DNA of 64,000 nucleotides from Candidatus Gastranaerophilales bacterium (GCA_944325895.1 CALVCA010000003.1:1-64000), one strand, 5' to 3'. Shown: positions 34,472-44,686, counted from the first letter of the stretch. Made by a program: numbers and translations. The notes: generated from the sequence alone by a model not told the origin.

Positions 34472-36712
34472 ATGGCAAATGAATTGGAAAACCAACTTTT
34501 TAAAAGTGTATATGACAAAACACCCGAACACATCAAAGATTTAAAATTGATGGATTTTGATAATAAAGGAGAATTCACATTTACCTTAAAGCGGGAACAT
34601 TTAATGCCATATGATGAAAGAAATCCTGAAGGTTTAAATTTAGAAGAATGGTTTGAAAATTATGCCAAAGAAGCAAAAGTTTCAACAGCAGGCATAAGAG
34701 GTCCGCAAAATATCCTATTTCCGCAAGACACACGTTTTCCGATTAATTTAGTGGGAATAGTGCTTGCAACCATTGCTAAATCACTTGTTGCAAAAGAAAA
34801 ATATTCAAATAAAAAAATCACAAAAATTGCAGGACGTGAAGTCCGCTATAATTCCGCATTATTCTTGGATGCAATTGCAAGAATACAAGCTGCACAAGGT
34901 ATAAGAACCCTTGTTCCAAAAGATAAACAATCTATTCCGATATGGCTGGCATCATTTTTAGCATTTAAACTTGACTTACTCGGAGGTGAATACATAACCT
35001 CAAGTCACGGTATTTCCGTTAAAAATGCAACAAAAGATTTAAACTGCCAGGGCAGTCAGTATCTTCCCGAAGAATCAATGGAATTTGTTAATAAAATAAA
35101 AGAAATTTTTGAAGAAACAAAACAAAAAGGTATTTACGAAATAAAAATTGCGGCTGAAAATAACCCGCTCATTGACCAAAAAGTAATGACACAGCTTGAT
35201 GATGGCATTAATTTATATGTTGAATATTTAAAATCAGGAGTAGCTCAAAAAATTAACCTTGATTTAATAAAAAGTCTAAAAAATAAAATCATGATAGAAA
35301 ACGTTGGCGGATCAGCCTACAGAACACTTAGCAGAGTTCTAAGCAAACTGGAAATATCGGGCAAATTTAATTGGTTCAATATTGAAGAAGATCCTTTCTT
35401 TCATTCAATAGGTAAATACGATATAACACCTAAAGGAGAAAAAGCTTTTTATGATTATTCGGTAGATGCAACGGTAATTGCACAGAAGCCTGACGGGACA
35501 AAGTTTTTTCCGGTTATAAATACAATGCATTATGACCAAAAAAATTTACCGGCGGGGACGGTTATTCTAATAACCGATCCTGATCATGACAGGCTCACAA
35601 TCACACAGGTTGAAGATGTTTCGAGAATTGATTTTCTGAAAAAACATGGCATCGACTACATTATGCTTACGGATAAAACAATTTTAACCGTATTTACAGC
35701 TAACCAGGCATTTTTAATGCTTATGGATTTTTGGGCAAAACAATTGAAAGAACAAAATTTATGGATAAATCATCCCAGATTTATAATAAAAACTACTGCG
35801 TCAGCACTATCATGGGATGAATGGGCAAAAAATAACGGAGTAAAAGTTATAAATGTTCCTGTTGGATTTAAAGAAATAGCAAACATAATGAAAAAAGTAG
35901 AATTAAAGTTAAAACAATCACCTGATAAAAACATTATGATAGAAGACGTATTCGGTAACAACATAGATTTAGGAATTAACCCCCGTCTTTTATTCGGCGG
36001 CGAAGAATCAGGCGGCATGATTATGGGGACTGAAGAACTGATAAAATCATTACACGGCAGATTTGCAATCGCAATGAGAGAAAAAAGTGCCACTGAAGCA
36101 ATAATTGTAGCTTCTTCGTTAATTGCAAAACTTGATAAAATGCCTCTTTCGGAATATTTAACAAAAGTTTTTGATGAAAATAATATAAAAGGCAGGTTTG
36201 ACACAAGGGTTGATATTGCATACTATAACGAATCAGAGCCTGATATAGAAAAGCTTAAACTTGCAAAGTCTGCCGGCGAAAAATTAAGAACTCAAAACGA
36301 TTTATTTTATCTTTCTATGGCAATGGGAATAAAAGAAAATATTTTAACATTGGAAAATGTCAAAGAAATTTTACAAGATGCATTTAAAGAGCTTGATTTT
36401 TCAAATCTAAAATCAATCAAATTTGTAGGTGACGGCACTTACATGGAATTTTCAGATAAATACATTGAAATCAGACCTTCGGGAACAGATGCTAAAACAA
36501 AGGCATACGGCGGCGGATTAGCTAAACATGACATTGAAAATTTTGCGGCAATTTTAGGCAACTACAGCGGCGAAAGAACAGCTCTTCACAAAAAATACAT
36601 TTCCGACAGTCTTTATAATACAGCAAAAGAAAAGGCAAACGACTATTATTTAGCTTTTGTTGCAAAAGATGCCAATAATGAAAAATTTGAAATACCTGAA
36701 TATGAGTTTTAA
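34472..36712 (+). CDS. Large phosphoglucomutase/phosphomannomutase-family protein
   Basis: 746 aa, well over the usual 450-580. Metal loop DPDHDR (Asp369, 371, 373), sugar-binding GGEESGG and the C-terminal phosphate loop RPSGTDAK are standard. The phosphoserine loop, normally TASHNP, reads TSSHGI (Thr176-Ser177-Ser178-His179), so the catalytic Ser may be kept but its context is altered. Extra length comes from insertions between domains and a C-terminal tail. GGAGAG RBS. Likely interconverts hexose 1- and 6-phosphates for glycan synthesis; substrate uncertain. Confidence 0.85.
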   Translation: MANELENQLFKSVYDKTPEHIKDLKLMDFDNKGEFTFTLKREHLMPYDERNPEGLNLEEWFENYAKEAKVSTAGIRGPQNILFPQDTRFPINLVGIVLATIAKSLVAKEKYSNKKITKIAGREVRYNSALFLDAIARIQAAQGIRTLVPKDKQSIPIWLASFLAFKLDLLGGEYITSSHGISVKNATKDLNCQGSQYLPEESMEFVNKIKEIFEETKQKGIYEIKIAAENNPLIDQKVMTQLDDGINLYVEYLKSGVAQKINLDLIKSLKNKIMIENVGGSAYRTLSRVLSKLEISGKFNWFNIEEDPFFHSIGKYDITPKGEKAFYDYSVDATVIAQKPDGTKFFPVINTMHYDQKNLPAGTVILITDPDHDRLTITQVEDVSRIDFLKKHGIDYIMLTDKTILTVFTANQAFLMLMDFWAKQLKEQNLWINHPRFIIKTTASALSWDEWAKNNGVKVINVPVGFKEIANIMKKVELKLKQSPDKNIMIEDVFGNNIDLGINPRLLFGGEESGGMIMGTEELIKSLHGRFAIAMREKSATEAIIVASSLIAKLDKMPLSEYLTKVFDENNIKGRFDTRVDIAYYNESEPDIEKLKLAKSAGEKLRTQNDLFYLSMAMGIKENILTLENVKEILQDAFKELDFSNLKSIKFVGDGTYMEFSDKYIEIRPSGTDAKTKAYGGGLAKHDIENFAAILGNYSGERTALHKKYISDSLYNTAKEKANDYYLAFVAKDANNEKFEIPEYEF

Positions 36713-36725
36713 AGAACTCATATTC
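36698..36725 (+). terminator. Probable terminator of the phosphohexomutase gene
   Basis: An 11-bp inverted repeat (GAATATGAGTT/AACTCATATTC) includes the stop codon and is followed by a weak T-rich stretch. Confidence 0.5.
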
Positions 36726-36764
36726 AAATTGTTTTATAGCAGCTGATTTTTAAAATCTCTTTAA

Positions 36765-37034
36765 TTAAGGACAAATATTTTCCCAATCTTCTTCCTCGTC
36801 AAGTTCACCCGGTTCTGTGATATGATCACCGCTTTCTAGCATAACAAGCAATGTCAACTTCAACTGAGATTTGTAATTTTCTCTTGCTTTTTCAATAGTT
36901 TTAGCACAAAATACAAAACTTGGAATTTCTTTTATTTCAATATAATGATAAGGATTGCCGTCAAAATCCAAATCTTCACCTTCAATAAGAGTCCAAGGCA
37001 AATTTAAATAATAATCCAAATCCTTATTATCCAT
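36765..37034 (-). CDS. HicB-like small protein
   Basis: 89 aa acidic protein. The pattern PYHYIEIKEIPSFVFCAKTI followed by EKARENYKSQLKLTL resembles the partial RNase H fold of HicB-type antitoxins (strand, strand, helix). No HicA-like toxin gene is adjacent and there is no DNA-binding tail, so it may be a stand-alone HicB-fold protein. Its start overlaps the end of the GerMN gene by 8 bases, making it last in the prfA-truB operon. Confidence 0.55.
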   Translation of the reverse strand: MDNKDLDYYLNLPWTLIEGEDLDFDGNPYHYIEIKEIPSFVFCAKTIEKARENYKSQLKLTLLVMLESGDHITEPGELDEEEDWENICP

Positions 37035-37620
37035 CTAGCGACCTGTCGTTTAACGGTTGTGACAACATTATCCCTTCACCGCCTATTACATCGGCACGTT
37101 TGCCTTCAATATATAAATAAACCGGAACATTCGAATTGCGTTTAGCTGTTTTTATCAATTGGTATAATCTTTTATAAAGACTATCAGTACCGCCGCCGGT
37201 TTCAAAATCATAAGACAAATTTACTACGGCTTTATCAGGAAGCTCCTGCACGGAAATAACCTCTGTACCTGCCGGTATTTCGGTATAAACACCTCTTGAA
37301 ACTTCACTCATTCTCGGACCTGCTATTAAAGAATTTATGGCAAATTTCAATTTAGATCCGTCAACTGACGCATCATATTCACGTTTTACAGCCTTATACA
37401 CTTCTTCTCTGTTTTCATTTTGACCTATAAAAAATACATTTACATATTCTTTTTCAATATTGTCAGGCTTTTGAATAACTTCTTCTGTTGTTCTTTCACT
37501 GACAGGCACATCCTCAGGTAAAATTTCTGTCGGAGAAAGCATCTCCAATCCGTAATATACCGCAAATGCCACCATTATTACACCTAATATCAATAAAAAT
37601 ATTTTTTGTTTTCCGCTCAT
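37027..37620 (-). CDS. GerMN-domain membrane-anchored protein
   Basis: 197 aa. One N-terminal membrane helix (about 6-25), a linker rich in Pro/Glu, then a GerMN domain (about 55-180): YVNVFFIGQNENREEVYKAV, LKFAINSLIAGP and VNLSYDFETGGGTDSL. The domain occurs in spore-germination and cell-wall proteins of Firmicutes and also in cyanobacteria, so it does not imply sporulation here. Probably binds a cell-wall or polysaccharide ligand in the periplasm. Confidence 0.8.
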   Translation of the reverse strand: MSGKQKIFLLILGVIMVAFAVYYGLEMLSPTEILPEDVPVSERTTEEVIQKPDNIEKEYVNVFFIGQNENREEVYKAVKREYDASVDGSKLKFAINSLIAGPRMSEVSRGVYTEIPAGTEVISVQELPDKAVVNLSYDFETGGGTDSLYKRLYQLIKTAKRNSNVPVYLYIEGKRADVIGGEGIMLSQPLNDRSLDG

Positions 37621-37631
37621 ATCAAAAATCC

Positions 37632-38483
37632 TTAATCTTTTGGTATAAATATTACGCCGTTTATGTAAATTTTAGAATCTTGAATTTTTATCATTTTTAC
37701 AGCAAGCTGTGCATGTTTATTTTCCAGTATTTTTAAAGAAAAATCAAGAGGGTTAAGATAATTTATTACTCGGTCGATTTGTTTTAAATCCAACAAAAAA
37801 TTTTTGTTAACAAGTTTGGAATTTGTTAAATCTATCTGACCTTTTGAAACCTGTAAATCTGACATCAAGATTACATTTTGAGGATTCTTAACAAAAGGGA
37901 TAGTTATTTTCAAAATATAATAAAATTTATTATCTTTAAGTCTTATTTGGCTTGAATCAACTCTAAAAACACCTAAACTGCTGCCTAACATGTTTAAATC
38001 TTCAATTACCTTCTTATACCCGGAACCTTGCATTGTTTTGTTAATATCGTCTTCCGTAAAAACAGCATTAAAAGACAAAGGTAAATCTTCTTTAAATACA
38101 GGATTTTTCGGATCTTCTAATGATATATAGTTGAAATCACACAAAGTTTTTATATCCAGCCGGCTAAAATAAACACCTTCTGTTGAAATATCTTTACCTT
38201 TTATATGAATACTTTTAAAAATCCCTTTTTTTAAATCTTTAACACTATAAGAATCTATATTTACACTAATTTTTCCTTCAACTGTTTTGTTTATTTCTTT
38301 TTTTAAAATCATTTGAGCTACTTGAACACCCAAAAAATTAGAGCCGGTCACATTGCTCATAAACCTTGAAATTCCAAAACTTAAATCATATGGCTCCGTA
38401 CAATTTATAAATGCACAATTTGAAGCAAAAACAGGGATATTCAGCATCATTATAAACACTAAAAATAACAAAATTTTTTTCAT
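37632..38483 (-). CDS. LmeA/DUF2993-like exported protein
   Basis: 283 aa with a signal peptide (1-20, ending VFA). The mature domain is beta-rich and repeats the DUF2993 pattern (IKGKDISTEGVYFSRLDIKT; VSKGQIDLTNSKLVN), a fold related to lipid-binding TULIP proteins. Cyanobacteria and actinobacteria carry relatives. Likely an envelope lipid- or glycan-related protein. Coupled to truB by an ATGA-type overlap. Confidence 0.65.
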   Translation of the reverse strand: MKKILLFLVFIMMLNIPVFASNCAFINCTEPYDLSFGISRFMSNVTGSNFLGVQVAQMILKKEINKTVEGKISVNIDSYSVKDLKKGIFKSIHIKGKDISTEGVYFSRLDIKTLCDFNYISLEDPKNPVFKEDLPLSFNAVFTEDDINKTMQGSGYKKVIEDLNMLGSSLGVFRVDSSQIRLKDNKFYYILKITIPFVKNPQNVILMSDLQVSKGQIDLTNSKLVNKNFLLDLKQIDRVINYLNPLDFSLKILENKHAQLAVKMIKIQDSKIYINGVIFIPKD

Positions 38484-39331
38484 AAAAATACCTTCTTCAC
38501 CTTAATCATGCCGCCTGAATTCTCTGCAACAGCACTTATGTTATTATTATAAACCAAAATCAATAAATTATTACACGGAGCTGATTTATTTTCAAAAGCT
38601 TGTCCGTAAAAAACTTTTTTATTTTCTTCTTCTGATAATTCAAATACCGGCAAATCAAGGACTTCCAGCGGATTAATCAAATTTTTCTCAATATCATAAA
38701 TATTATTTGGAAGCACAATAGAATTTTTAACTTCAAATTTGCCTGCTTTTGTTCTTATAAGTTTATAAAGATAAGCTCCGCACCCGAGCTTTTGTCCTAA
38801 ATCGTTCGCTATAGAGCGGATATATGTACCTTTAGAACACGATATTAAAATTTCAGCAGTTTGGTTAAATTCATCAAATTTTTGCAATTCAATATTTTTT
38901 ATAACAACCTTGCGAGGTTGAATTTCTACAGCCTGATTGTTTCTTGCGTATTCATATAGCTTTTTTCCTTTTAATTTAATCGCAGAATAAATAGGCGGAG
39001 TCTGAAAAATTTCACCCTCAAAATCTTTTAAAACATTTTTTACATCTGATTCGGACACCTTTAAATCCGACTTAGAAACAACACTACCTTCAATATCATA
39101 AGTGTCAGTTGCCGTGCCGAATTGAATATATGCAAGATATTCTTTATCATCGTGTAAATACTCAATTAATCTCGTTGCTTTACCGATTGATACAGGCAAA
39201 ACTCCTTCTGCAAAAGGATCTAAAGTGCCGGCATGCCCGATTTGCTTAATTTTTGTGATGCGACGCAAAAAAGCAACAACGTCGTGAGAAGTTTTACCGG
39301 CAGGTTTATATACATTCAAAAAACCAAACAA
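38480..39331 (-). CDS. truB: tRNA pseudouridine55 synthase
   Basis: Makes pseudouridine at position 55 in the tRNA T loop. The catalytic Asp lies in GHAGTLDPFAEGVLPV, and KGTYIRSIANDLG is the second conserved block. The open frame reaches 39361, inside rbfA, but AAGGGG lies 9 bases before a TTG at 39331, and a start there gives MFGFLNVYKPAGKTSHD, the classic TruB opening. That start is 2 bases after the rbfA stop. 283 aa. Confidence 0.93.
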   Translation of the reverse strand: MFGFLNVYKPAGKTSHDVVAFLRRITKIKQIGHAGTLDPFAEGVLPVSIGKATRLIEYLHDDKEYLAYIQFGTATDTYDIEGSVVSKSDLKVSESDVKNVLKDFEGEIFQTPPIYSAIKLKGKKLYEYARNNQAVEIQPRKVVIKNIELQKFDEFNQTAEILISCSKGTYIRSIANDLGQKLGCGAYLYKLIRTKAGKFEVKNSIVLPNNIYDIEKNLINPLEVLDLPVFELSEEENKKVFYGQAFENKSAPCNNLLILVYNNNISAVAENSGGMIKVKKVFL

Positions 39332-39332
39332 A

Positions 39333-39677
39333 CTACAGTTCCCCTTTGGAAATTTTATCAATAATTTCCGTTACTCTTGAACCTTTTTCAAAAGAGTCGC
39401 TGTAGACAAATTTCAATTCCGGCGTAAGCCTCAATCTGATACGTTTACCAACTTCATATCTGATTTTCGGAGTACTTTTTTCAATTATCTCTTTAGATTT
39501 TTCGATTTGTTCATCAGAACCTAAAACACTGTAAATAACCTTTGCAAAAGAATTATCATGCGAAACTTCAACATCAACAATAGACACAACACCTTCCAAA
39601 CCTCTGATTTCTTTATGCAAAATTTCAGAAATATCCCTCATAAGTTCTTTTCTGACACGTTCATTTCTTAATGTCAT
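39333..39677 (-). CDS. rbfA: Ribosome-binding factor A
   Basis: 114 aa KH-like protein needed for 16S rRNA 5' end maturation and cold adaptation. It opens TLRNERVRKELMRDISEIL and has the family segment VVSIVDVEVSHDNSFAKV. An AAGGAG at 7 bases supports the ATG at 39677; the frame upstream to 39734 is not family-like. Standard place between infB and truB. Confidence 0.94.
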   Translation of the reverse strand: MTLRNERVRKELMRDISEILHKEIRGLEGVVSIVDVEVSHDNSFAKVIYSVLGSDEQIEKSKEIIEKSTPKIRYEVGKRIRLRLTPELKFVYSDSFEKGSRVTEIIDKISKGEL

Positions 39678-39828
39678 AATTTTCTCCTTGTTAAAAAAAT
39701 TATAACATAAAATATTAATTACCGTCAAAATCAATAGAATAATTAATGGAGTTTACAAGATAAAGCGTACAAAATAGCTCCTCATCAGTCTAAATACCAA
39801 ATTGGGCCGCCAACAACAATTATGCCCG

Positions 39829-42222
39829 CTATAATTCTACACGTTCGACTTGTTCCGTAGTCGAAACTTGAATAATATCGCCTACCTGTATATCATTAAA
39901 TTTATTAAATGATATACCGCATTCAAACCCTTGAGCTACCTCTTTCACATCGTCTTTAAAACGTTTAAGCTGATCAATAGCACCTTTAAATATTTCAACA
40001 CCATTTCTCAAAAGAACTGCGTCTTTACTTCTTACAATCTTTCCTTCTATAACATAACAGCCTGCAATCTTGGTTGTTTTACCAATAGTAAACACCTGTC
40101 TGACTTCAGCTTTACCGAGTTCAACTTCTTTAACTTCAGGTTCAAGTAAAGAAAGCATGGTTTTTTCGATATCTTCAAGTATTTGATAAATAATATCATA
40201 TTTTTTAATAGTAACACCTTCACGTTCAGCGGCAGCCAAAGCATTGCTGTCCTCTTTTACGGTGAAGCCCAAAATCAAAGCATTAGATGCCGCTGCAAGC
40301 ATTACATCCGCTTCTGATATATCACCAACACCGACGTGAATAATTTTTGTTGTAATTTCTTTAGATTCCAATTGAGCAATAGCCTGAGAAACAGCCTCAG
40401 CTGCACCGTGAGTGTTTGCCTTTATAATCAAATTCAATTGAGGAATATCATCTTCACCGGCAACAGCTTCACGTCTGATATGAGCGGGAAGCATAGCCTC
40501 CAGTCGTTTATTACGAGCTTTTTCACGACGTTTTTCTACTATTGATTTCATTTCTTTTTCGTTTTGAACAACTTCAAAATAATCACCGGCCTGCGGAACT
40601 TCTGTCAAGCCTAAAATTTCAACAGGTGTTGAAGGCTCTGCTTTTTGAATTTTTTCACCGCTGTCTGATAATAATGCTCTCACTCTGCCGCAAGCTATAC
40701 CGACAACAATACAATTCCCGACTCTTAAAGTACCATTTTGCACTAAAAGTGTCGCAACAGGACCTTTACCTTTGTCCAAATTAGCTTCTATCACAACTCC
40801 TGAAGCTTCGGCTTTAGGATTAGCTTTTAAATCCTGTATTTCCGCTACTAAAAGTATATATTCCAACAACTCATCAATACCGGTTCCTTGCAATGCCGAA
40901 ACTTTGACAGTAATGGTATCTCCGCCCCATTCTTCAGGGACCAAACCGTGTTCTGTTAACTGCTGCAAAATTTTATCGGGATTTGCTCCGGGTTTATCAA
41001 TTTTATTGACTGCAACAATTATGGGCACATCCGCAGCTTTAGCATGGTTAATAGCCTCAATTGTCTGAGGCATTATGCCATCGTCAGCCGCAACAACAAG
41101 GATTGCAATATCAGTTGCTTTGGCACCTCTTGCACGCATTTCCGTAAATGCTTCGTGTCCCGGTGTATCAACAAATACAATTTTTTTATCTTTGTTATTA
41201 TCCAAATAAACAGTATACGCACCTATAGACTGCGTTATACCGCCGACTTCCGTTGCAACAATCTTATGTTTTGAAGCTCTGATGCTATCCAATAAAGTTG
41301 TTTTACCATGGTCAACATGCCCCATAATACTAACTACAGGTGCACGTCTTTTCAATAACTTTTTATCAATTTCAGAGAGTGCTTTTTTCTTTTCTTCTTT
41401 TTCGAGTTCTTCTTCAATATAAGCCTCTACGTCTTCATCCAAAACTTCCAAATTATACTCTGCACAAACTTTTTTTATAACATCAACATCAATAAGCTGG
41501 TTAACTGTTGCCATAATGCCTTGCAGCATCAAAAATTTAACGATTTCTGCCGGTGTTTTTTGAATTTTTTCAGAAAGCTCAGATATTGTCATGGGCTGAT
41601 TAACAACAATTTGTTTAACTTCTTCCACAACTTCATCTTTATGAACTTTCTTTTTATGTTTTTGTGCAGCAGCTTTTTCTAAAGATATACGTTCTTGTTC
41701 TTCTTTTTTAGAATTAAAATCTCTGTCTTTACGTTTATTATCAGGACGTTTTTTTGAACCGCCCTTGTTTTCGTAAATATCCTGCGGAATAATATGTCGT
41801 TGAATAGGTTTATCAGGTCTTGGAGTTACAGGACGAGGTCTTGCAGGCTTTGCGTCTTTAGACTGCTGAGGCTTCAATGGACGCTGAACGGGTTTTGGAG
41901 GAGCTTTTCTGACAATCTCCAAACGATTTTTAGGCTTTACAACCTCAACTACTGGTTTTTTAGGTTCAGCTTCGTTCTTTTTTTCTTCAACAGCAGGCTC
42001 AGGATTTTTAGATTTTTTTACAACAAATGCCTTAGGTTTTTTTACTTCTTTAACCCCGCCTGAAGCAATAAATTCTTTTAAGCGTTTAATTTGATCGACA
42101 GTTACGGTACTTGAATGAGTTTTTCCTTTTACACCTATTTGAGCAAATTTTTCAATAATTTCTTTGCTTGTCAAACCTAATTCTTTTGATAACTCATTTA
42201 TCCTTATTGTCTCGTAACTCAT
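39829..42222 (-). CDS. infB: Translation initiation factor IF-2
   Basis: 797 aa. Residues about 1-290 are a variable, charged N domain rich in Lys/Pro with two IF2_N-like helices ([20 protein letters not shown] at the start). The GTPase domain follows, with G1 GHVDHGKTT near residue 300, G3 DTPGHEAF and G4 NKID, then domains II, III and IV binding fMet-tRNA. No truncation. A 29-base overlap with ylxR couples their translation. A 151-base gap separates it from rbfA. Confidence 0.97.
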   Translation of the reverse strand: MSYETIRINELSKELGLTSKEIIEKFAQIGVKGKTHSSTVTVDQIKRLKEFIASGGVKEVKKPKAFVVKKSKNPEPAVEEKKNEAEPKKPVVEVVKPKNRLEIVRKAPPKPVQRPLKPQQSKDAKPARPRPVTPRPDKPIQRHIIPQDIYENKGGSKKRPDNKRKDRDFNSKKEEQERISLEKAAAQKHKKKVHKDEVVEEVKQIVVNQPMTISELSEKIQKTPAEIVKFLMLQGIMATVNQLIDVDVIKKVCAEYNLEVLDEDVEAYIEEELEKEEKKKALSEIDKKLLKRRAPVVSIMGHVDHGKTTLLDSIRASKHKIVATEVGGITQSIGAYTVYLDNNKDKKIVFVDTPGHEAFTEMRARGAKATDIAILVVAADDGIMPQTIEAINHAKAADVPIIVAVNKIDKPGANPDKILQQLTEHGLVPEEWGGDTITVKVSALQGTGIDELLEYILLVAEIQDLKANPKAEASGVVIEANLDKGKGPVATLLVQNGTLRVGNCIVVGIACGRVRALLSDSGEKIQKAEPSTPVEILGLTEVPQAGDYFEVVQNEKEMKSIVEKRREKARNKRLEAMLPAHIRREAVAGEDDIPQLNLIIKANTHGAAEAVSQAIAQLESKEITTKIIHVGVGDISEADVMLAAASNALILGFTVKEDSNALAAAEREGVTIKKYDIIYQILEDIEKTMLSLLEPEVKEVELGKAEVRQVFTIGKTTKIAGCYVIEGKIVRSKDAVLLRNGVEIFKGAIDQLKRFKDDVKEVAQGFECGISFNKFNDIQVGDIIQVSTTEQVERVEL

Positions 42223-42451
42223 CTAACAATTTCCCTTTCAATTCTTTTGGTACAGGGGCTTTTAAAATCTTTTTCAATCTGTCTTTTTTAAAAGCATTCT
42301 CTATACAAGATTTATTATAGCAAAGATATGCCGATCTGCCAAATGTTTTTGAATTTCCGTTTATAACAACGTTTTCAGCGATATATTGTATTTTTATTAA
42401 ATCCTCACGGTTTTTAATAATACCGCAGCCGACACATTTTCTGTTTATCAC
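42194..42451 (-). CDS. ylxR: YlxR-family RNA-binding protein
   Basis: 85 aa of the DUF448/YlxR family. It has the RKCVGCGIIKNREDLIKI opening and the GRSAYLCYNKSCIENAFKK block. Small basic protein, in most bacteria found between nusA and infB; here prfA takes nusA's place upstream. Confidence 0.92.
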   Translation of the reverse strand: MINRKCVGCGIIKNREDLIKIQYIAENVVINGNSKTFGRSAYLCYNKSCIENAFKKDRLKKILKAPVPKELKGKLLDELRDNKDK

Positions 42452-42461
42452 AAAAACCGCC

Positions 42462-43544
42462 TTAATTTATTTGTGCCAATTTTTCAAGTTTTAATTTTTG
42501 ATCGTGCTCCATCAGCAAATTAATCAACTCATCCAAATCACCGTCAATAACAGTCCAAACATTCAGGTTATGATTAATTCTGTGATCGGTCAAACGTCCT
42601 TGCGGGAAATTATACGTCCTAATCCGTTCGCTTCTGTCGCCGGAGCCAACTTGAGATCGTCTTAAATCAGTAATTTCTTTCATTTGCTTTTGAACTTCCA
42701 TATCATAAAGTTTTGCTTTTAAAATTTGTAAAGCACGTTCTTTATTCTGCAATTGAGAACGTTCTTCCGTGCAAAATATCATGATACCGGTAGGTTTATG
42801 GAACACACGTGCGGCAGTTTCAACTTTGTTAACATTTTGCCCGCCTGCACCGCCGGATCGAGCTGTTGTTATTTCCACATCATTCATGTTAAGTTCAACT
42901 TCAACATCGTCAACCTCCGGCATAACTGCAACAGTTGCTGTTGAAGTATGTACACGACCTTGAGATTCCGTTGCGGGTACCCTTTGAACCCGGTGCACAC
43001 CTGATTCATATTTTAGTTTTGAATAAATACTATCTCCCTTCATTGAGATAATAATTTCAGAAACTCCGCCGGCTTCACATTCGGTTTTACTTAAAACTTG
43101 AGTTTGCCAACCCTGTTTATCCGCATAACGCATATACATTCTTGCTAAATCACCGGCAAAAATATTAGCTTCATCTCCGCCGGCTCCGCCTCTTATCTCA
43201 AGCATGATATCCTTATCATCCATCGGATCTCTCGGAAGCAAAAGAATTTTCATTCTTTCTTCGTATTCGGGCAACTTTGCTTCATTTGCTTCCATTTCAG
43301 ACTTTAAAAAGGCTTTCATTTCAGGATCAGATTCTGAATGTATCATTTCTTTTGCTTCTTCAATGGCATCAACAGCGTTTTTCCATGCATAATAAAGTTC
43401 TACTGTTTCTTCCATTGATTTCCGTTGTTTAGATAAATCTCTAAACCTGTTATAATCCTGTATTACTGCCGGATCTGACAGAATTTCACCTAATTCCTTA
43501 TACTTCTTCTCTATTTGAAGAATTTTGTCTAACATATCTTTCAT
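42462..43544 (-). CDS. prfA: Peptide chain release factor 1
   Basis: 360 aa. GGQ motif in [16 protein letters not shown] and the PAT tripeptide ([12 protein letters not shown]) that reads UAG/UAA, which separates it from RF2. First gene of the leftward run prfA-ylxR-infB-rbfA-truB and three further genes. The last two members, GerMN and HicB-like, are not usual partners. Confidence 0.97.
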   Translation of the reverse strand: MKDMLDKILQIEKKYKELGEILSDPAVIQDYNRFRDLSKQRKSMEETVELYYAWKNAVDAIEEAKEMIHSESDPEMKAFLKSEMEANEAKLPEYEERMKILLLPRDPMDDKDIMLEIRGGAGGDEANIFAGDLARMYMRYADKQGWQTQVLSKTECEAGGVSEIIISMKGDSIYSKLKYESGVHRVQRVPATESQGRVHTSTATVAVMPEVDDVEVELNMNDVEITTARSGGAGGQNVNKVETAARVFHKPTGIMIFCTEERSQLQNKERALQILKAKLYDMEVQKQMKEITDLRRSQVGSGDRSERIRTYNFPQGRLTDHRINHNLNVWTVIDGDLDELINLLMEHDQKLKLEKLAQIN

Positions 43545-43586
43545 AATTTAATTATAGCAAGAACATATTTTTTTACAAAATCATAG

Positions 43587-44381
43587 TTATTTTAACCCTG
43601 CAGCTTTCATTCTTTCGTCAAAATTTTTGCCGCCGTTTTCTATTAAATAGCCTGCCCTCATAATTTTAATGCCTGTTGAATAGTTTCCGGCAAATTTAAC
43701 ATCATATATGTCATATCCCCATTTATTCGGTCCTTTTTTTCCGTTTATATCAAATACAAATACAGGCTTACCATCGTATAAAGCTACATATTTGATTATA
43801 TAAGTACCATCTTTCAATACGATTGTAGGGTATTTCGTTTTCAAGTTATTATCCGAAAATTCTGCATAAGGCACAGGTTCATAATCTGGCTGAAAGTCCT
43901 GACGTATTTTATCCTGTCCTCGTATATCTGACGGCAAACACCCATTTGCCATTGAATTATTTTCACATATTTTTAGGACATTTAAAGTATTATCAAACAA
44001 TTGATGATAAAACCACGAACATTCAGATGTTGGCCCGGAATAATCCGACGGTATTGGTTTACCTGTTTCTTGACATATTCTATCTACATTACAATTACCG
44101 GTTTGTTCATTAAGATCGGGGCAATATGCAGTACAGTTTCCTGTATAAGGATTGCTATCCCAATAAAAACAACTTACCGGCCGACCTTCCAATGTTTGTA
44201 TACCTTGTACAGCCTGTGTAAATGTACTATAAAACTTCTTAAATGCAATATTTAATTGATAATCCTGTATATTTCTTAGTATTGTCGGAATTGTTAATGC
44301 CGCAACAACACCTATTATTCCTAACGTTATTAATACTTCCGCTAACGTAAATGCTCTTTTTCTCTTATTATAATTCTTAAT
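43587..44381 (-). CDS. Type IV prepilin-like protein without a standard start codon
   Basis: Signal KRAFTLAEVLITLGIIGVVA, hydrophobic helix and a Cys-rich globular domain (many Cys in the CFYWDSNPYTGNCTAYC region). The promoter -10 ends at 44388, so the transcript must begin near 44381. Between there and the cleavage site no ATG, GTG or TTG is in frame; the homologous prepilin has ATT-ATG-AAT where this one has ATT-AAG-AAT. I start it at the ATT (264 aa). A TTG at 44432 also opens the frame but lies upstream of the -35 box. Either ATT is used, an upstream transcript reads through, or the gene is silent. Confidence 0.72.
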   Translation of the reverse strand: MKNYNKRKRAFTLAEVLITLGIIGVVAALTIPTILRNIQDYQLNIAFKKFYSTFTQAVQGIQTLEGRPVSCFYWDSNPYTGNCTAYCPDLNEQTGNCNVDRICQETGKPIPSDYSGPTSECSWFYHQLFDNTLNVLKICENNSMANGCLPSDIRGQDKIRQDFQPDYEPVPYAEFSDNNLKTKYPTIVLKDGTYIIKYVALYDGKPVFVFDINGKKGPNKWGYDIYDVKFAGNYSTGIKIMRAGYLIENGGKNFDERMKAAGLK

Positions 44382-44387
44382 ACTAGA

Positions 44388-44416
44388 ATTATAGTTTATC
44401 TTATACTTACAGTCAA
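44388..44416 (-). promoter_or_regulatory. Prepilin promoter, shared form B
   Basis: TTGACT (44411-44416), 17-base spacer and TATAAT (44388-44393), followed by TCTAGTATTAAGAATTATAA. It is nearly the same as the promoter at 27117-27145, differing mainly inside the spacer and at the ATG/AAG position. Confidence 0.8.
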
Positions 44417-44457
44417 CTCCCCTAAAAAACAAATCAATTACATTACTTAATCTAGGT

Positions 44458-44556
44458 TTACCTCTGAAAACCCTGTCTAATAAGCCTTGAAGGGTCGCCC
44501 CCCCCCCCGTTGTTGTTTGCCGTTAAAACGCTTGATATATCTGTTTTTCCAACCAT
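44458..44556 (-). CDS. 32-codon ORF with an 11-base G tract, upstream of a prepilin
   Basis: Has its own extended -10 (TGATATAAT) and AAAGGAG RBS 8 bases before the ATG, so expression is plausible. The peptide begins MVGKTDISSVLTANNN, passes a Gly run encoded by 11 consecutive G (44498-44508), and ends GDPSRLIRQGFQR. The frame relation to the downstream prepilin is the same as at 27202-27285: losing one G would join them. No family recognised. Confidence 0.45.
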   Translation of the reverse strand: MVGKTDISSVLTANNNGGGGDPSRLIRQGFQR

Positions 44557-44686
44557 TTCACTTTCTCCTTTTCTTTTATATATAAATTTATTATATCATA
44601 ATAATAATCTTTTTATATACATTAAGATATTTTTACAATTAGAAAATCAGAAAAACTTATGCTAAACTTAAATTTGAGGAGTTGGA

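Noticed and set aside
36765-37034. HicAB toxin-antitoxin module
   Set aside because: Only the HicB-like half is present. Neighbours are GerMN and phosphohexomutase genes, and no HicA-like ORF is found in the gap.
37027-37620. GerMN gene as evidence of sporulation
   Set aside because: The domain is also found in non-sporulating cyanobacteria; no other sporulation gene is in the window.
40047-42063. Multiple frames opposite infB
   Set aside because: Shadows of IF-2 coding sequence with biased composition; no RBS or known motif.
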